Below are positions 35,091 to 42,780 of a stretch of DNA of 64,000 bases, piece after piece. Each line of letters begins with the position of its first letter. The stretch's first letter is position 1. Position numbers and translations under genes: made by a program. Location: assembly GCA_003248965.1 (NCBI GenBank), contig QFQU01000002.1, positions 62,001-126,000 of the forward strand. The letters run 5' to 3'. The notes under the pieces are model-generated. The model had not been told where the DNA came from and ran no database searches. It saw only the letters and a list, made by a program, of their open reading frames with translations. The stretch is from Brevundimonas sp. Its GTDB lineage: Bacteria > Pseudomonadota > Alphaproteobacteria > Caulobacterales > Caulobacteraceae.

Positions 35091-35498
35091 TCAGCGGCGC
35101 GAGAAGACGGCGCGGGTCAGGCAAGAGAAAATCAGCCGCCCGCCCTCGTCCAGCAGGTCGTGCTGGGCGATGACGATGCCCTTCTCGTCGCCGACCGGGT
35201 CCTTGCCCATAACCGTCATCCGGCCGCGCAGCAGTTCGCCCGCCGGCGGATTGCGCATGTAGCGCAGGCCGTCGACCGCCAGCACCTTGGTCTGGGCCCA
35301 GGCGCCGGCCTTTTCCACGGCCAGGCGGCTCCACAAGGCGTAGATCATGGCGTCGGGCGCGCCATAGGCGGTGTCCCACCCCGGCGCGAACCGCTCCACG
35401 AAGGCGTCCAGCGCGGCCTGATCGACCGCGCAGGCGCCCAGCGGCACGACCTGCCCTGTTTCCAGATCCTCGAAATGGACCAGCAGCGGGTCGCTCAT
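35091..35498 (-). CDS. MaoC-like hot-dog dehydratase
   Basis: 135 residues, one hot-dog domain: FEDLETGQVVPLG start, helix DQAALDAFVERFAP, and the terminal strand IFSCLTRAVFSRR. MaoC proteins hydrate or dehydrate enoyl-CoA substrates. The classical catalytic Asp/His pair is not clear by eye, so it may bind acyl-CoA without that chemistry. It starts 8 bp after the oxidoreductase gene ends and shares its transcript. Confidence 0.75.
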   Translation of the reverse strand: MSDPLLVHFEDLETGQVVPLGACAVDQAALDAFVERFAPGWDTAYGAPDAMIYALWSRLAVEKAGAWAQTKVLAVDGLRYMRNPPAGELLRGRMTVMGKDPVGDEKGIVIAQHDLLDEGGRLIFSCLTRAVFSRR

Positions 35499-35506
35499 GG
35501 AAATCC

Positions 35507-36526
35507 TCAGGCCGGTTCTTCGGAGACGCGAACCAGAAGCTTGCCGTCATGATCGCCGGTGAACAAGCGGTTCAGCGAAGAGACCGCCCCTTCCAGGCCG
35601 TCATCGACGTGGACCTTCCACTTCACCTTTCCTTCGGCCAGCCACGGCCCCATCTCGGCGACCATCTCGCGGGCGCGGCCGGCGTAGTCCAGCACCAGGA
35701 AGCCCTGGACATTCAGACGGTGGGTGATGATCCGGCCGAAGTTCGGCGCGGGCGGCGCCTTGGTCGCATTGTAGGACGACACCAGGCCGCACACCGCCAT
35801 CCGCCCGTGCACCTTCAGGCGATTGAACACGGCGATCATGATGTCGCCACCGACGTTCTCGAAATTCAGGTCGATCCCATCGGGCGCCAGCCGGTCCAGC
35901 GCGGCGCCGACATCCTCGTTCTTATAGTCGATGGCCGCGTCGAAGCCGAGGTCGTCGGTCAACCAGGCGCATTTCTCGGGTCCGCCGGCGATGCCGATGA
36001 CGCGACAGCCGCGCTGTTTGGCGATCTGACCGGCGATGGAGCCGACCGCCCCGGCGGCCGCCGAGATGACCAGGGTCTCCCCTTCCTTGGCCTTCAGCAC
36101 GTCGGTCACGCCGAAATAGGCGGTCAGGCCCGTCATCCCCAGCACCGACATATTGGCGGTCAGCGGCAGGCCCGGCGCACGATGGACAGGGCGCACGCCC
36201 TGTTCATGGACCACGGCGTAATCCGCCCAGCCGCCCGACAGGGGCGACACGATATCCCCGACCTTGAAACGGTCGGACCGGCTTTGCTCGACCACGCCCA
36301 GGGTCAGGCCGCGCATGACCTCCCCCAACCCCACCGGCGGCAGATAGCCCTCGGCGTCGTTCATCCAGGTGCGGTTGGTGGGATCCAGCGACAGATAGAG
36401 GGTGCGGACCAGCACCTCGGACTCCTTCAGGTCCGGGATCGGGCTTTCGACCAGTTCCAGGTCCCCGGGCTGGATCAGCCCTTTCGGCCGCTGGCGCAGC
36501 ACCCACTGGCGGTTCGTCTTGGTCAT
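35507..36526 (-). CDS. NADP-dependent medium-chain oxidoreductase (CurA/PTGR-like)
   Basis: 339 residues, zinc-independent MDR. Diagnostic features: LYLSLDPTNRTWM, the nucleotide loop VISAAAGAVGSIAGQIAKQRGCR, and DFNFENVGGDIM-type substrate loop (INFENVGG region). The family (curcumin reductase, prostaglandin reductase, 2-alkenal reductases) saturates alpha,beta-unsaturated carbonyls with NADPH. Substrate in this organism unknown. Followed by the MaoC-like gene. Confidence 0.88.
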   Translation of the reverse strand: MTKTNRQWVLRQRPKGLIQPGDLELVESPIPDLKESEVLVRTLYLSLDPTNRTWMNDAEGYLPPVGLGEVMRGLTLGVVEQSRSDRFKVGDIVSPLSGGWADYAVVHEQGVRPVHRAPGLPLTANMSVLGMTGLTAYFGVTDVLKAKEGETLVISAAAGAVGSIAGQIAKQRGCRVIGIAGGPEKCAWLTDDLGFDAAIDYKNEDVGAALDRLAPDGIDLNFENVGGDIMIAVFNRLKVHGRMAVCGLVSSYNATKAPPAPNFGRIITHRLNVQGFLVLDYAGRAREMVAEMGPWLAEGKVKWKVHVDDGLEGAVSSLNRLFTGDHDGKLLVRVSEEPA

Positions 36527-36600
36527 GGCGTCGTCTCCGTGCGTTTTCTTTGAGAACGATCCTGCCGCACCTCGGGCGCGCGGTCGATACGGCCGTGAAG

Positions 36601-36627
36601 AAAAAGGCGGTCCTTTCGGACCGCCTT
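36601..36627 (-). terminator. Rho-independent terminator behind phyR / candidate sRNA
   Basis: On the minus strand AAGGCGGTCC-GAAA-GGACCGCCTT forms a perfect 10-bp stem capped by a GNRA-type tetraloop and followed by five T including the stem end. It serves any transcript coming from phyR and the candidate sRNA. Confidence 0.88.
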
Positions 36628-36711
36628 CGAAGTGGCATCATCGAGAATGAGGTGCGGAAGGCGGCTGATCGGCTTTCGTCGATCAAGTCGGGGGCGTATC
36701 CGCCTCCGCAT
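36601..36711 (-). ncRNA. Candidate sigma-EcfG-dependent small RNA (GsrN-like?)
   Basis: A transcript of about 110 nt is predicted from an EcfG promoter (36718-36742) to a strong terminator (36601-36627), with no credible reading frame that stops inside. Three stems are visible on the minus strand: GGAGGCG/CGCCCCC with one mismatch (36690-36707) at the very 5' end, TGATCG/CGATCA (36666-36685), and the terminator. It lies directly behind phyR. GsrN of Caulobacter is a sigma-T-dependent sRNA of similar size; whether this is its homolog is inference. The 5' end is a prediction, about 7-10 nt after the -10 motif. Confidence 0.6.
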
Positions 36712-36717
36712 GCCGAT

Positions 36718-36742
36718 AACGGCGGCGGCTCGATCCGGTTCC
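36718..36742 (-). promoter_or_regulatory. Sigma-EcfG promoter for the candidate sRNA
   Basis: Read on the minus strand: GGAAC (36742-36738), 16 nt, CGTT (36721-36718), an exact match to the EcfG consensus. It is 31 bp beyond the phyR stop and has no protein gene immediately downstream, which points to an RNA product. Confidence 0.75.
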
Positions 36743-36772
36743 CGCGTCCGATCCTGTTTTCGACGGCGCGCC

Positions 36773-37567
36773 TCAGGCGGCTTCCTTCTGGCGCGACGGG
36801 TGGAAGAACAGGGCCTGACTGATCGCCGCCTTCACCGTTTCCGGCTGGAAGGGCTTGGTGATCAGGAAGGTCGGCTCGGGCCGTTCCCCGGTCAGCAGGC
36901 GCTCGGGGAAGGCGGTGATGAAGATCACCGGCACGTCGATCCGCTTCAGTATGTCCTTCACGGCGTCGATGCCCGACGAACCGTCGGCCAGCTGGATGTC
37001 GGCCAGAACCAGGCCCGGCTTGTGACGCGACACGGCCTCGACCGCCTCGTCGTAGGTGGTGGCGGCGCCCGTGACGCGGTGGCCCAGTTCCTTCACCAAG
37101 CTCTGGATGTCGGCCGAGATGATGGCCTCGTCCTCGATCACCAGGACGTCGGTGGCCAGTTCGGCGTCGATGTCCGACTGGGCGTCGGCGATCAGACGTT
37201 CGATCTCGCGCGGGTCGGCCGACAGGATCTGGGCGGCTTCCGACGGGGTGAACCCTTCCAGCGCCGTCAGGAGGAAGGCCTGGCGTGAGCGCGGTGCGAT
37301 GCGCATCAGGCGACGCGAGGCGTCATCGCGCACCTCGACGTCAGAGGCGTCTTCCAGCTGGGCGCCGGTCGAGGACCAGATGGCGTGGAACACATGGTAC
37401 AGCGCCACGCGAGGCGTCATGTCCGGCGACAGCTGCTGCTCGCCGGCGGCCAAGGCCTCCAGCGCCACGCGCACGTAATTGTCTCCGGTCGCCTGATCGC
37501 CGGTAAGCGCGCGCGCATAACGACGGACATAAGGCAGGTGCGGCGCAAGTCTGGCCAGAAGGCTCAT
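36773..37567 (-). CDS. phyR: General-stress anti-anti-sigma response regulator PhyR
   Basis: 264 residues. The N-terminal half mimics an ECF sigma factor (LPYVRRYARALTGDQATGD, RSRQAFLLTALEGFTPSEAAQIL); the C-terminal receiver has the phospho-Asp in LVLADIQLADG and Lys in LITKPF. When phosphorylated, the sigma-like domain sequesters NepR and frees EcfG. Divergent from nepR-ecfG with 191 bp between start codons, each with its own EcfG promoter, giving positive feedback. Confidence 0.97.
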   Translation of the reverse strand: MSLLARLAPHLPYVRRYARALTGDQATGDNYVRVALEALAAGEQQLSPDMTPRVALYHVFHAIWSSTGAQLEDASDVEVRDDASRRLMRIAPRSRQAFLLTALEGFTPSEAAQILSADPREIERLIADAQSDIDAELATDVLVIEDEAIISADIQSLVKELGHRVTGAATTYDEAVEAVSRHKPGLVLADIQLADGSSGIDAVKDILKRIDVPVIFITAFPERLLTGERPEPTFLITKPFQPETVKAAISQALFFHPSRQKEAA

Positions 37568-37618
37568 TATCGATAGTCCCCTACGGCCCCTGTACGGAGG
37601 GGCGCTACAGTTTCGGCA

Positions 37619-37643
37619 AACGTATCAAATGCATCACGGTTCC
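37619..37643 (-). promoter_or_regulatory. Sigma-EcfG promoter of phyR
   Basis: Minus strand GGAAC (37643-37639), 16 nt, CGTT (37622-37619); exact consensus, 52 bp upstream of the phyR start. Confidence 0.85.
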
Positions 37644-37684
37644 GCCCCACGGAATAAGCTTGAGCATAAAATCCCAAAATGGGA

Positions 37685-37709
37685 GGAACCCGCCCGGCAA
37701 GGGCACGTT
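37685..37709 (+). promoter_or_regulatory. Sigma-EcfG promoter of nepR-ecfG
   Basis: GGAAC (37685-37689), 16 nt, CGTT (37706-37709); exact consensus, 49 bp before the nepR ATG at 37759. Its position shows that the in-frame ATG at 37660 cannot be the usual nepR start. Confidence 0.88.
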
Positions 37710-37758
37710 ATCGGCCCTACATCATCTGCGAAAAGTTTCGGTGGGCGGTATTGCTTCA

Positions 37759-37959
37759 ATGATTGACTCCTCAGACTCCTCGCGGCCCGGCGGCGGCAAG
37801 ACGGAGGGTGCCGGGCTGGAGGAAGCCCGCCTCCGCCAGCAGGCGATCGGTGTGAAGCTGCGCCACATGTTCGACGAGGTGGTCAATGAGCCGGTGCCGG
37901 ACGAATTCCTGGAAATCCTGAAGCGCGCCGACGCCAAGGCGTCCGGCGGTGACGCATGA
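37759..37959 (+). CDS. nepR: Anti-sigma factor NepR
   Basis: 66 residues from the ATG at 37759. The NepR core is IGVKLRHMFDEVVNEPVPDE (about residues 29-48), then FLEIL. NepR binds EcfG in unstressed cells and switches to phosphorylated PhyR under stress. The stop overlaps the ecfG start (ATGA). A longer reading from 37660 would run through the EcfG promoter and is not supported. Confidence 0.95.
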   Translation: MIDSSDSSRPGGGKTEGAGLEEARLRQQAIGVKLRHMFDEVVNEPVPDEFLEILKRADAKASGGDA

Positions 37960-38564
37960 GCGCCCGCCTGGGCGCAGAGCCCAAACCGCCGTCGGCCGAT
38001 GACAACGCCTTCAAGACAGAGCTGGTGGCGCTGATCCCGCACCTGCGCGCCTTCGCCCGCACCCTGACCGGCGATCCGACCGCCGCCGACGACCTGGCGC
38101 AGGACGCCATGATGAAGGCCTGGGACGCCCGCGCCAGCTATCAGATGGGCACAAACATGAAGGCCTGGACCTTCATGATCCTGCGCAACCAGTTCTATTC
38201 CGAGAAACGTCGGTCATGGCGCCAGTCGCAGCTGGACCAGGAGGCGGCCGAACGCACCCTGGTCGCCGTCGACGACCCCGAGGCGCCGGTCGCCCTGGAC
38301 GAACTGCGCCAGGCCCTGAAGACGCTGCCGGAAGAACAGCGCGAAGCTCTTATTTTGGTCGGCGCCGGCGGCTTCGCCTATGAAGAGGCGGCCGAAATCT
38401 GCGGCTGCGCCGTCGGCACGGTGAAAAGCCGGGTCAGCCGCGCGCGCCGCGCCCTTCAGGCGGCCTTGGAAAAGGGCGGCTACAGCCGGGACGGCCAGGC
38501 CGCCGGCGAGGCCATGCGCTCCATCCTGGGTGAGGCCGACAGGCTGGCCGGTTCCCGGTCCTGA
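37956..38564 (+). CDS. ecfG: General-stress ECF sigma factor EcfG (SigT)
   Basis: 202 residues: sigma-2 region LRAFARTLTGDPTAADDLAQDAMM-type segment and sigma-4 helix-turn-helix (YEEAAEICGCAVGTVKSRVSRARRAL), the EcfG/ECF15 pattern. It directs RNA polymerase to GGAAC-N16/17-CGTT promoters, several of which lie in this window. Coupled to nepR by a 4-bp overlap; the kinase gene begins 6 bp after its stop. Confidence 0.97.
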   Translation: MSARLGAEPKPPSADDNAFKTELVALIPHLRAFARTLTGDPTAADDLAQDAMMKAWDARASYQMGTNMKAWTFMILRNQFYSEKRRSWRQSQLDQEAAERTLVAVDDPEAPVALDELRQALKTLPEEQREALILVGAGGFAYEEAAEICGCAVGTVKSRVSRARRALQAALEKGGYSRDGQAAGEAMRSILGEADRLAGSRS

Positions 38565-38570
38565 CGACCG

Positions 38571-40367
38571 GTGGCGGACGCGAGCCGATCCGAAGACGCG
38601 ATCCCGGTCGTCCGTTTCGGCCGAAAATGGAACACGCCCCGGTTTCAGGGCATCCGCTTCCGCCTGGGCATGGCCATGGCCCTCGCCCTGCTGCCGATCT
38701 TCGTGCTCAGCCTGATCCAGACCCAGGCCGACTTCCGCGAACAGCGGGTGCAGCGGCAGGTCGACCTGCAGCTGGCGGCCGAACGCAGCGCCACCAACGC
38801 CAAGTCCAGGCTGGACAGCGCGCAGGTTCTTCTGCGCGCGCTCAGTCCCGACGCCCTGGGCCCCTATTGCGCGCCGCGCCTCGCCGCCCTGGTCGACCAA
38901 CTGGAAGGGTATGAGGGGCTCTATCGCCTAAGCCCGACAGGCGAGGCGGTCTGCGCCTCCGGCCGCTCCGACAGCCGGCCGTCCGCCCTGTCGCCGGCGA
39001 CCGGATCCGACTGGTTCCGCCGGCTGCGCGACGGAGAGGGCCTGGTCGTGGTGCGGGCGCCGGCGGGCGCCGGTTATCCCTCGGCGCTGATCGTCGCCAT
39101 CCGCTCGGAGCGACCGATGGGGCGGTTCGACGGCGCGATGGCGGCCGTCATTCCCCTGTCGTCCCTGCAGCCCGACACCACCGACGCCGCCCTGCCCGCC
39201 GGGTCGGAAGCCGCCCTGACCGATAGCGAAGGCCGCATCCTGATCGCCAGCCGTCCCGACGCCATGCGCCTGTCCGGCGGCCGCGACGTGTCCGGCTGGG
39301 TGGATCGCGCACGGGATCAGGGCTCGGCGGTGTTCGAGGCGGTGGACAGCCGGGGGCAACGGCGCGACTACGCCGGCGCGGTCCTGGCCAGCGGCGACAT
39401 ATATGTGCTGCTGTCCGCGCCCGCGCCCGGCCTTCTGTCCTGGGCGCGCCTGAATCCCATCGGAGCCCTTCTCCTGCCGCTGGGGGCTTGGCTGACCGCC
39501 TTCGCAGCGGTCATGCTGCTGTCCGAGCGGATATTCATCCGCTGGCTGGACTATCTGGAGCGGATCGCCGCCATCTACGCAAAGGGACGGTTCTCGGTGC
39601 GCCCGCTTCAGGCCATGAACGCCCCGTCCGAAATCCGCACCCTGGCCCGCACCCTGGACGAAATGGCCGAGGCCATCACCGTCCGCGATCAGGAGCTGAA
39701 CGCCTCACTGGCCGAGAAGGACGCGCTGATGCGCGAGATCCATCACCGGGTGAAGAACAATCTTCAGATCATTTCGTCCCTGCTGTCGATGCAGCAGCGC
39801 GGCGTGACCGATCCGGCGGCGAAGGCGGCCCTGGGCGACACGCGCCAACGCATCTCGGCCCTGGCCCTGATCTACCGCACCCTCTACCAGAGCGACGACA
39901 TCCGCCACGCCGACGCCCGCGACTTCCTGACCGAACTGGTCGGACAACTCATCGCCGCCGACGCCGGGCGCGGGCATCTTGTGCTCAGTTCGGTCCAGGC
40001 CGATTCCCTCTATGTCGATCCCGACAAGCTGGCGCCCCTGGCCCTGTGGCTGGTCGAGGCGGTCAGCAACGCCCAGAAGCACGCCTTCGCCGGACGAGGC
40101 GGCGAACTGAAGGTCCGCTTCAAGGTCAATGGCGAAACCAGCACCCTGGAAGTCGAGGACGATGGCCCCGGCGCATCGGACGCCGCCGAAGCCGGGGTGG
40201 GCCGCACCCTGATGGGCGCCTTCGCCAAACAGCTGCGCGGCGAGGCGGAAATGGTCGAATCGCCCTCTGGCGGCACGACGGCCCGCATGACCTTCGTCAC
40301 GCCCGAGGCCCTGATCCCCAACGATCCCGCCGACAAGGCCGGAACCGCAACGCAGAGCTTGCGTTAG
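38571..40367 (+). CDS. PhyK-like membrane sensor histidine kinase (HisKA_2/HWE type)
   Basis: 598 residues, GTG start 6 bp after ecfG. TM1 about 30-50, periplasmic sensor domain about 51-295, TM2 about 297-318, HAMP-like linker, then the phospho-acceptor box with His391 in MREIHHRVKNNLQIISSLL and the ATPase domain (VEAVSNAQKHAF). Kinases of this class placed in the ecfG locus phosphorylate PhyR; that partner assignment is by location and family. The signal is unknown. Confidence 0.9.
   Translation: MADASRSEDAIPVVRFGRKWNTPRFQGIRFRLGMAMALALLPIFVLSLIQTQADFREQRVQRQVDLQLAAERSATNAKSRLDSAQVLLRALSPDALGPYCAPRLAALVDQLEGYEGLYRLSPTGEAVCASGRSDSRPSALSPATGSDWFRRLRDGEGLVVVRAPAGAGYPSALIVAIRSERPMGRFDGAMAAVIPLSSLQPDTTDAALPAGSEAALTDSEGRILIASRPDAMRLSGGRDVSGWVDRARDQGSAVFEAVDSRGQRRDYAGAVLASGDIYVLLSAPAPGLLSWARLNPIGALLLPLGAWLTAFAAVMLLSERIFIRWLDYLERIAAIYAKGRFSVRPLQAMNAPSEIRTLARTLDEMAEAITVRDQELNASLAEKDALMREIHHRVKNNLQIISSLLSMQQRGVTDPAAKAALGDTRQRISALALIYRTLYQSDDIRHADARDFLTELVGQLIAADAGRGHLVLSSVQADSLYVDPDKLAPLALWLVEAVSNAQKHAFAGRGGELKVRFKVNGETSTLEVEDDGPGASDAAEAGVGRTLMGAFAKQLRGEAEMVESPSGGTTARMTFVTPEALIPNDPADKAGTATQSLR
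40341..40365 (+). promoter_or_regulatory. Sigma-EcfG promoter of the entericidin-like gene
   Basis: GGAAC (40341-40345), 16 nt, CGTT (40362-40365), exact consensus, lying in the last codons of the kinase gene and 45 bp upstream of the lipoprotein ATG. Confidence 0.8.
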
Positions 40368-40410
40368 AAGGCCGAACCGGCGCGTCGCGTCGGCAAACTG
40401 GAGAGTTCAC

Positions 40411-40548
40411 ATGCGCAAGATCTTCGTTCTGGCCGCCGTCGCCGCCGCCCTGACCACCGCCGCCTGCAACACGATCGCCGGCGTCGGCCGCGATACCCAG
40501 GCCGCCGGCCAGGCCGTGACCGGCGCCGCCAACGACGCCAAGCACTGA
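40411..40548 (+). CDS. Entericidin A/B family small lipoprotein
   Basis: 45 residues: signal peptide MRKIFVLAAVAAALTTAAC with lipobox Cys19, then NTIAGVGRDTQAAGQAVTGAA, the entericidin pattern. Such lipoproteins sit in the envelope and are typically stress- or stationary-phase-induced. It has an EcfG promoter and a terminator of its own, so it is a single-gene member of the general-stress regulon. Ribosome binding site GGAGAG at 40400-40405. Confidence 0.9.
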   Translation: MRKIFVLAAVAAALTTAACNTIAGVGRDTQAAGQAVTGAANDAKH

Positions 40549-40588
40549 TCGTTCACGGGACGGCGACCGCCGCTCCCTGACGATACCC

Positions 40589-40616
40589 AAGGCCCCGTCT
40601 CCCGGCGGGGCCTTTT
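40589..40616 (+). terminator. Rho-independent terminator of the entericidin-like gene
   Basis: AAGGCCCCG (40589-40597) pairs with CGGGGCCTT (40606-40614), 8-nt loop, followed by TT and then CGCTTTT. Confidence 0.85.
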
Positions 40617-40647
40617 CGCTTTTCCGACCCGATTTCTGGAGATCGCC

Positions 40648-42108
40648 GTGAACCTTGCCGCTCGCGACGCCGGCCTGTCCCTCCTGCGCCAACACGCCCT
40701 GATCGCCGGGGAGCCGATCGCGGCGAACGGCGCCGGGGTGGCGGTGGACAATCCCGCAGACGGGGCCCTGCTGGGTCATGTGCCCGATCTGGGCGCCGCC
40801 GAGACGAAGCGGGCCGTAGCCGCCGCCGTGGACGCCTTCACCGACTGGTCGCGCGGCGATCCGCATGAACGTGCGGCCTTCCTGCGGGCCTGGGCCGCGC
40901 TGATCGACGAGAACACCGAGGCCCTGGGCGCCCTGTGCGCCCTAGAGAACGGCAAACCCTTCGAAGAGGCCAAGGGCGAGATCGCCTACGCCAACGGCTT
41001 CATCAAATGGTTCGCCGGCGAGGCCGAACGCCTGATCGGCGAAACCCAAGACAGCCCCCTGGGCCATCTGATCCTGACCTATCGGGAGGCGGTCGGCCCC
41101 TGCGCCCTGATCACGCCGTGGAACTTCCCCGCCGCCATGCTGACGCGGAAGCTGGGGCCCGCCTTCGCCGCCGGCTGCACCGCCGTGGTCAAGCCGGCCA
41201 GCCAGACGCCGTTCACCGCCATCGCCCTGGCCGAGCTGGCCTATCGGGCCGGTCTACCCGCCGGCGCCCTATCCATCGTGACCGGCGAGGCCGCCGTCAT
41301 AGGCAAGGCCCTGTGCGACAGCCCCGACATCCGCAAGCTCAGCTTCACCGGCTCGACCGGCGTGGGCCGCAAGCTGGCGGAACAGTGCGCCCCCACCCTG
41401 AAGCGTGTGTCGATGGAGCTGGGCGGCGCCGCGCCCCTGGTCGTCTTCGCCGACGCCGATCTGGACCTTGCGGTCGCCGAGACCATCAAGGGCAAGTTCC
41501 GCAACTCGGGTCAGACCTGCGTCTGTCCCAACCGGGTCTATGTCGAGCGTCCGGTCGCCGAGACCTTCGCCGAGAAACTGGCGGCCCAGGTCGCCCGCCT
41601 CCCGGTGGGGGATGCGTTCCAGCCCGGCGTCAAGGTCGGCCCGCTGATCGACGACAAGGCCCTCGATAAGGTCGAACGCCACGTCGCCGCGATCCAGGCG
41701 GACGGCGGCCGCATCCTGACGGGCGGCGCGCGTCATGCGCTGGGCGGCCGCTTCTTCCAGCCGACCGTGACCCTGGGCGGCGACGACCGCCTGTTCCGCG
41801 AGGAGGAGACCTTCGGCCCCATGGTCCCGGTCTTTCCCTTCGACACCGAGGCCGAGGCGCTGGAAAAGGCCGACGCCAGCGAATTCGGCCTGGCCTCCTA
41901 TCTGTTCACCCGCGACCTGGATCGGGCCATGCGGTTCAGCCGCCGCATCGAAGCGGGCATGTGCGGCGTCAACACCGGCCTGATCTCCACCCCTGTCGCC
42001 CCGTTCGGCGGGGTCAAACAATCCGGCTACGGCCGGGAGGGCTCGATCCACGGCATCGACGAATATGTGAACGTGAAGACCGTCACCCTGGCGCTGAGGT
42101 CGGCCTGA
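40648..42108 (+). CDS. gabD: NAD(P)-dependent succinate-semialdehyde dehydrogenase
   Basis: 486 residues, GTG start behind a GGAG site. Aldehyde dehydrogenase motifs: ALITPWNFPAAMLTRKLGPA, catalytic Glu in MELGGAAPLVVF and catalytic Cys in SGQTCVCPNRVYVE, the latter typical of GabD-like enzymes. It oxidises succinate semialdehyde to succinate in 4-aminobutyrate or 4-hydroxybutyrate catabolism. No aminotransferase is adjacent. Substrate inferred from family. Confidence 0.88.
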   Translation: MNLAARDAGLSLLRQHALIAGEPIAANGAGVAVDNPADGALLGHVPDLGAAETKRAVAAAVDAFTDWSRGDPHERAAFLRAWAALIDENTEALGALCALENGKPFEEAKGEIAYANGFIKWFAGEAERLIGETQDSPLGHLILTYREAVGPCALITPWNFPAAMLTRKLGPAFAAGCTAVVKPASQTPFTAIALAELAYRAGLPAGALSIVTGEAAVIGKALCDSPDIRKLSFTGSTGVGRKLAEQCAPTLKRVSMELGGAAPLVVFADADLDLAVAETIKGKFRNSGQTCVCPNRVYVERPVAETFAEKLAAQVARLPVGDAFQPGVKVGPLIDDKALDKVERHVAAIQADGGRILTGGARHALGGRFFQPTVTLGGDDRLFREEETFGPMVPVFPFDTEAEALEKADASEFGLASYLFTRDLDRAMRFSRRIEAGMCGVNTGLISTPVAPFGGVKQSGYGREGSIHGIDEYVNVKTVTLALRSA

Positions 42109-42129
42109 TCTCCGCAAGCCTTCACCCGA

Positions 42130-42516
42130 TCAGGGCTGGTTGAAGACGATGGCCAGCTTGTTTCCGGTCGGATCGCGCAGATAGGCGGCGTACCAATGCG
42201 GCCCATAGTCCGGGCGCGGCCCTGGCGCGCCCTCGTCGCTGCCGCCGTTCGCCATGGCGACGGCGTGAAAGATGTCGACCTGAGCGTGGTCGCGCGCCGA
42301 AAAGGCCACCATCATCCCGTTGCCGACGCTGGCAGGGGCGCCGTCGAATGGTTTGCACACCCACACCGACTGCCCCTCGCCCTTGCCGTCCAGAGAATAA
42401 CCGCGCCATTCACCAAAGGTCATATGCGCCTTCCAACCCAGCGTCCCCAGCACCGCGTCGTAGAAACGGTGCGCGGTTTCCGCGTCGTTCGCCCCGATCG
42501 TCACATAACCCAACAT
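42130..42516 (-). CDS. VOC-superfamily (glyoxalase/bleomycin-resistance fold) protein
   Basis: 128 residues: MLGYVTIGANDAETAHRFYDAVLG start, then a second beta-alpha-beta repeat with DIFHAVAMANGG and a YAAYLRDPTGNKLAIVF end. Metal-binding pattern of the superfamily; substrate unknown. Converges with gabD. Confidence 0.85.
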   Translation of the reverse strand: MLGYVTIGANDAETAHRFYDAVLGTLGWKAHMTFGEWRGYSLDGKGEGQSVWVCKPFDGAPASVGNGMMVAFSARDHAQVDIFHAVAMANGGSDEGAPGPRPDYGPHWYAAYLRDPTGNKLAIVFNQP

Positions 42517-42660
42517 GGCGTCCTCCCTATCTGCAGCGAAGCTTCGCCTTGACTCTAGAACAAATCAAGAACAATTGCACGCTGCTGGCCAGACGCCCGA
42601 CCATCGCGTTGGCTCGTCCCCAGGCCACGCTTGCGTCATCCCCAATTTCTTCCGCCAGAA

Positions 42661-42707
42661 CCACAACATATAGCGCTTCGGAGAAAAGAGATCGCAACAT
42701 AGGTGAT
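42661..42707 (+). promoter_or_regulatory. Tandem NrdR boxes upstream of nrdB
   Basis: CCACAACATATAGCGC (42661-42676) matches the NrdR consensus ACACWATATATWGTGT at 12 of 16 positions by eye. A weaker copy sharing CAACATA starts 31 bp downstream (42692-42707). The 31-bp spacing is characteristic of NrdR box pairs. They lie 74-120 bp before the nrdB start. Confidence 0.65.
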
Positions 42708-42780
42708 TTCCGGCTTGGCGCCGACGCCGACCTTGCGCATGGTGATCGCCCCTTCCGGATTCGTTTCAGGTCTCGCCCCG

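Noticed and set aside
36523..36711. Possible 62-codon gene on the minus strand starting in the sRNA region
   Set aside because: It runs straight through the strong terminator at 36601-36627, has low-complexity Arg-rich sequence and no family match; an RNA explains the promoter better.
37660..37758. N-terminal extension of NepR
   Set aside because: The EcfG promoter lies inside it and the conserved NepR region begins well downstream.
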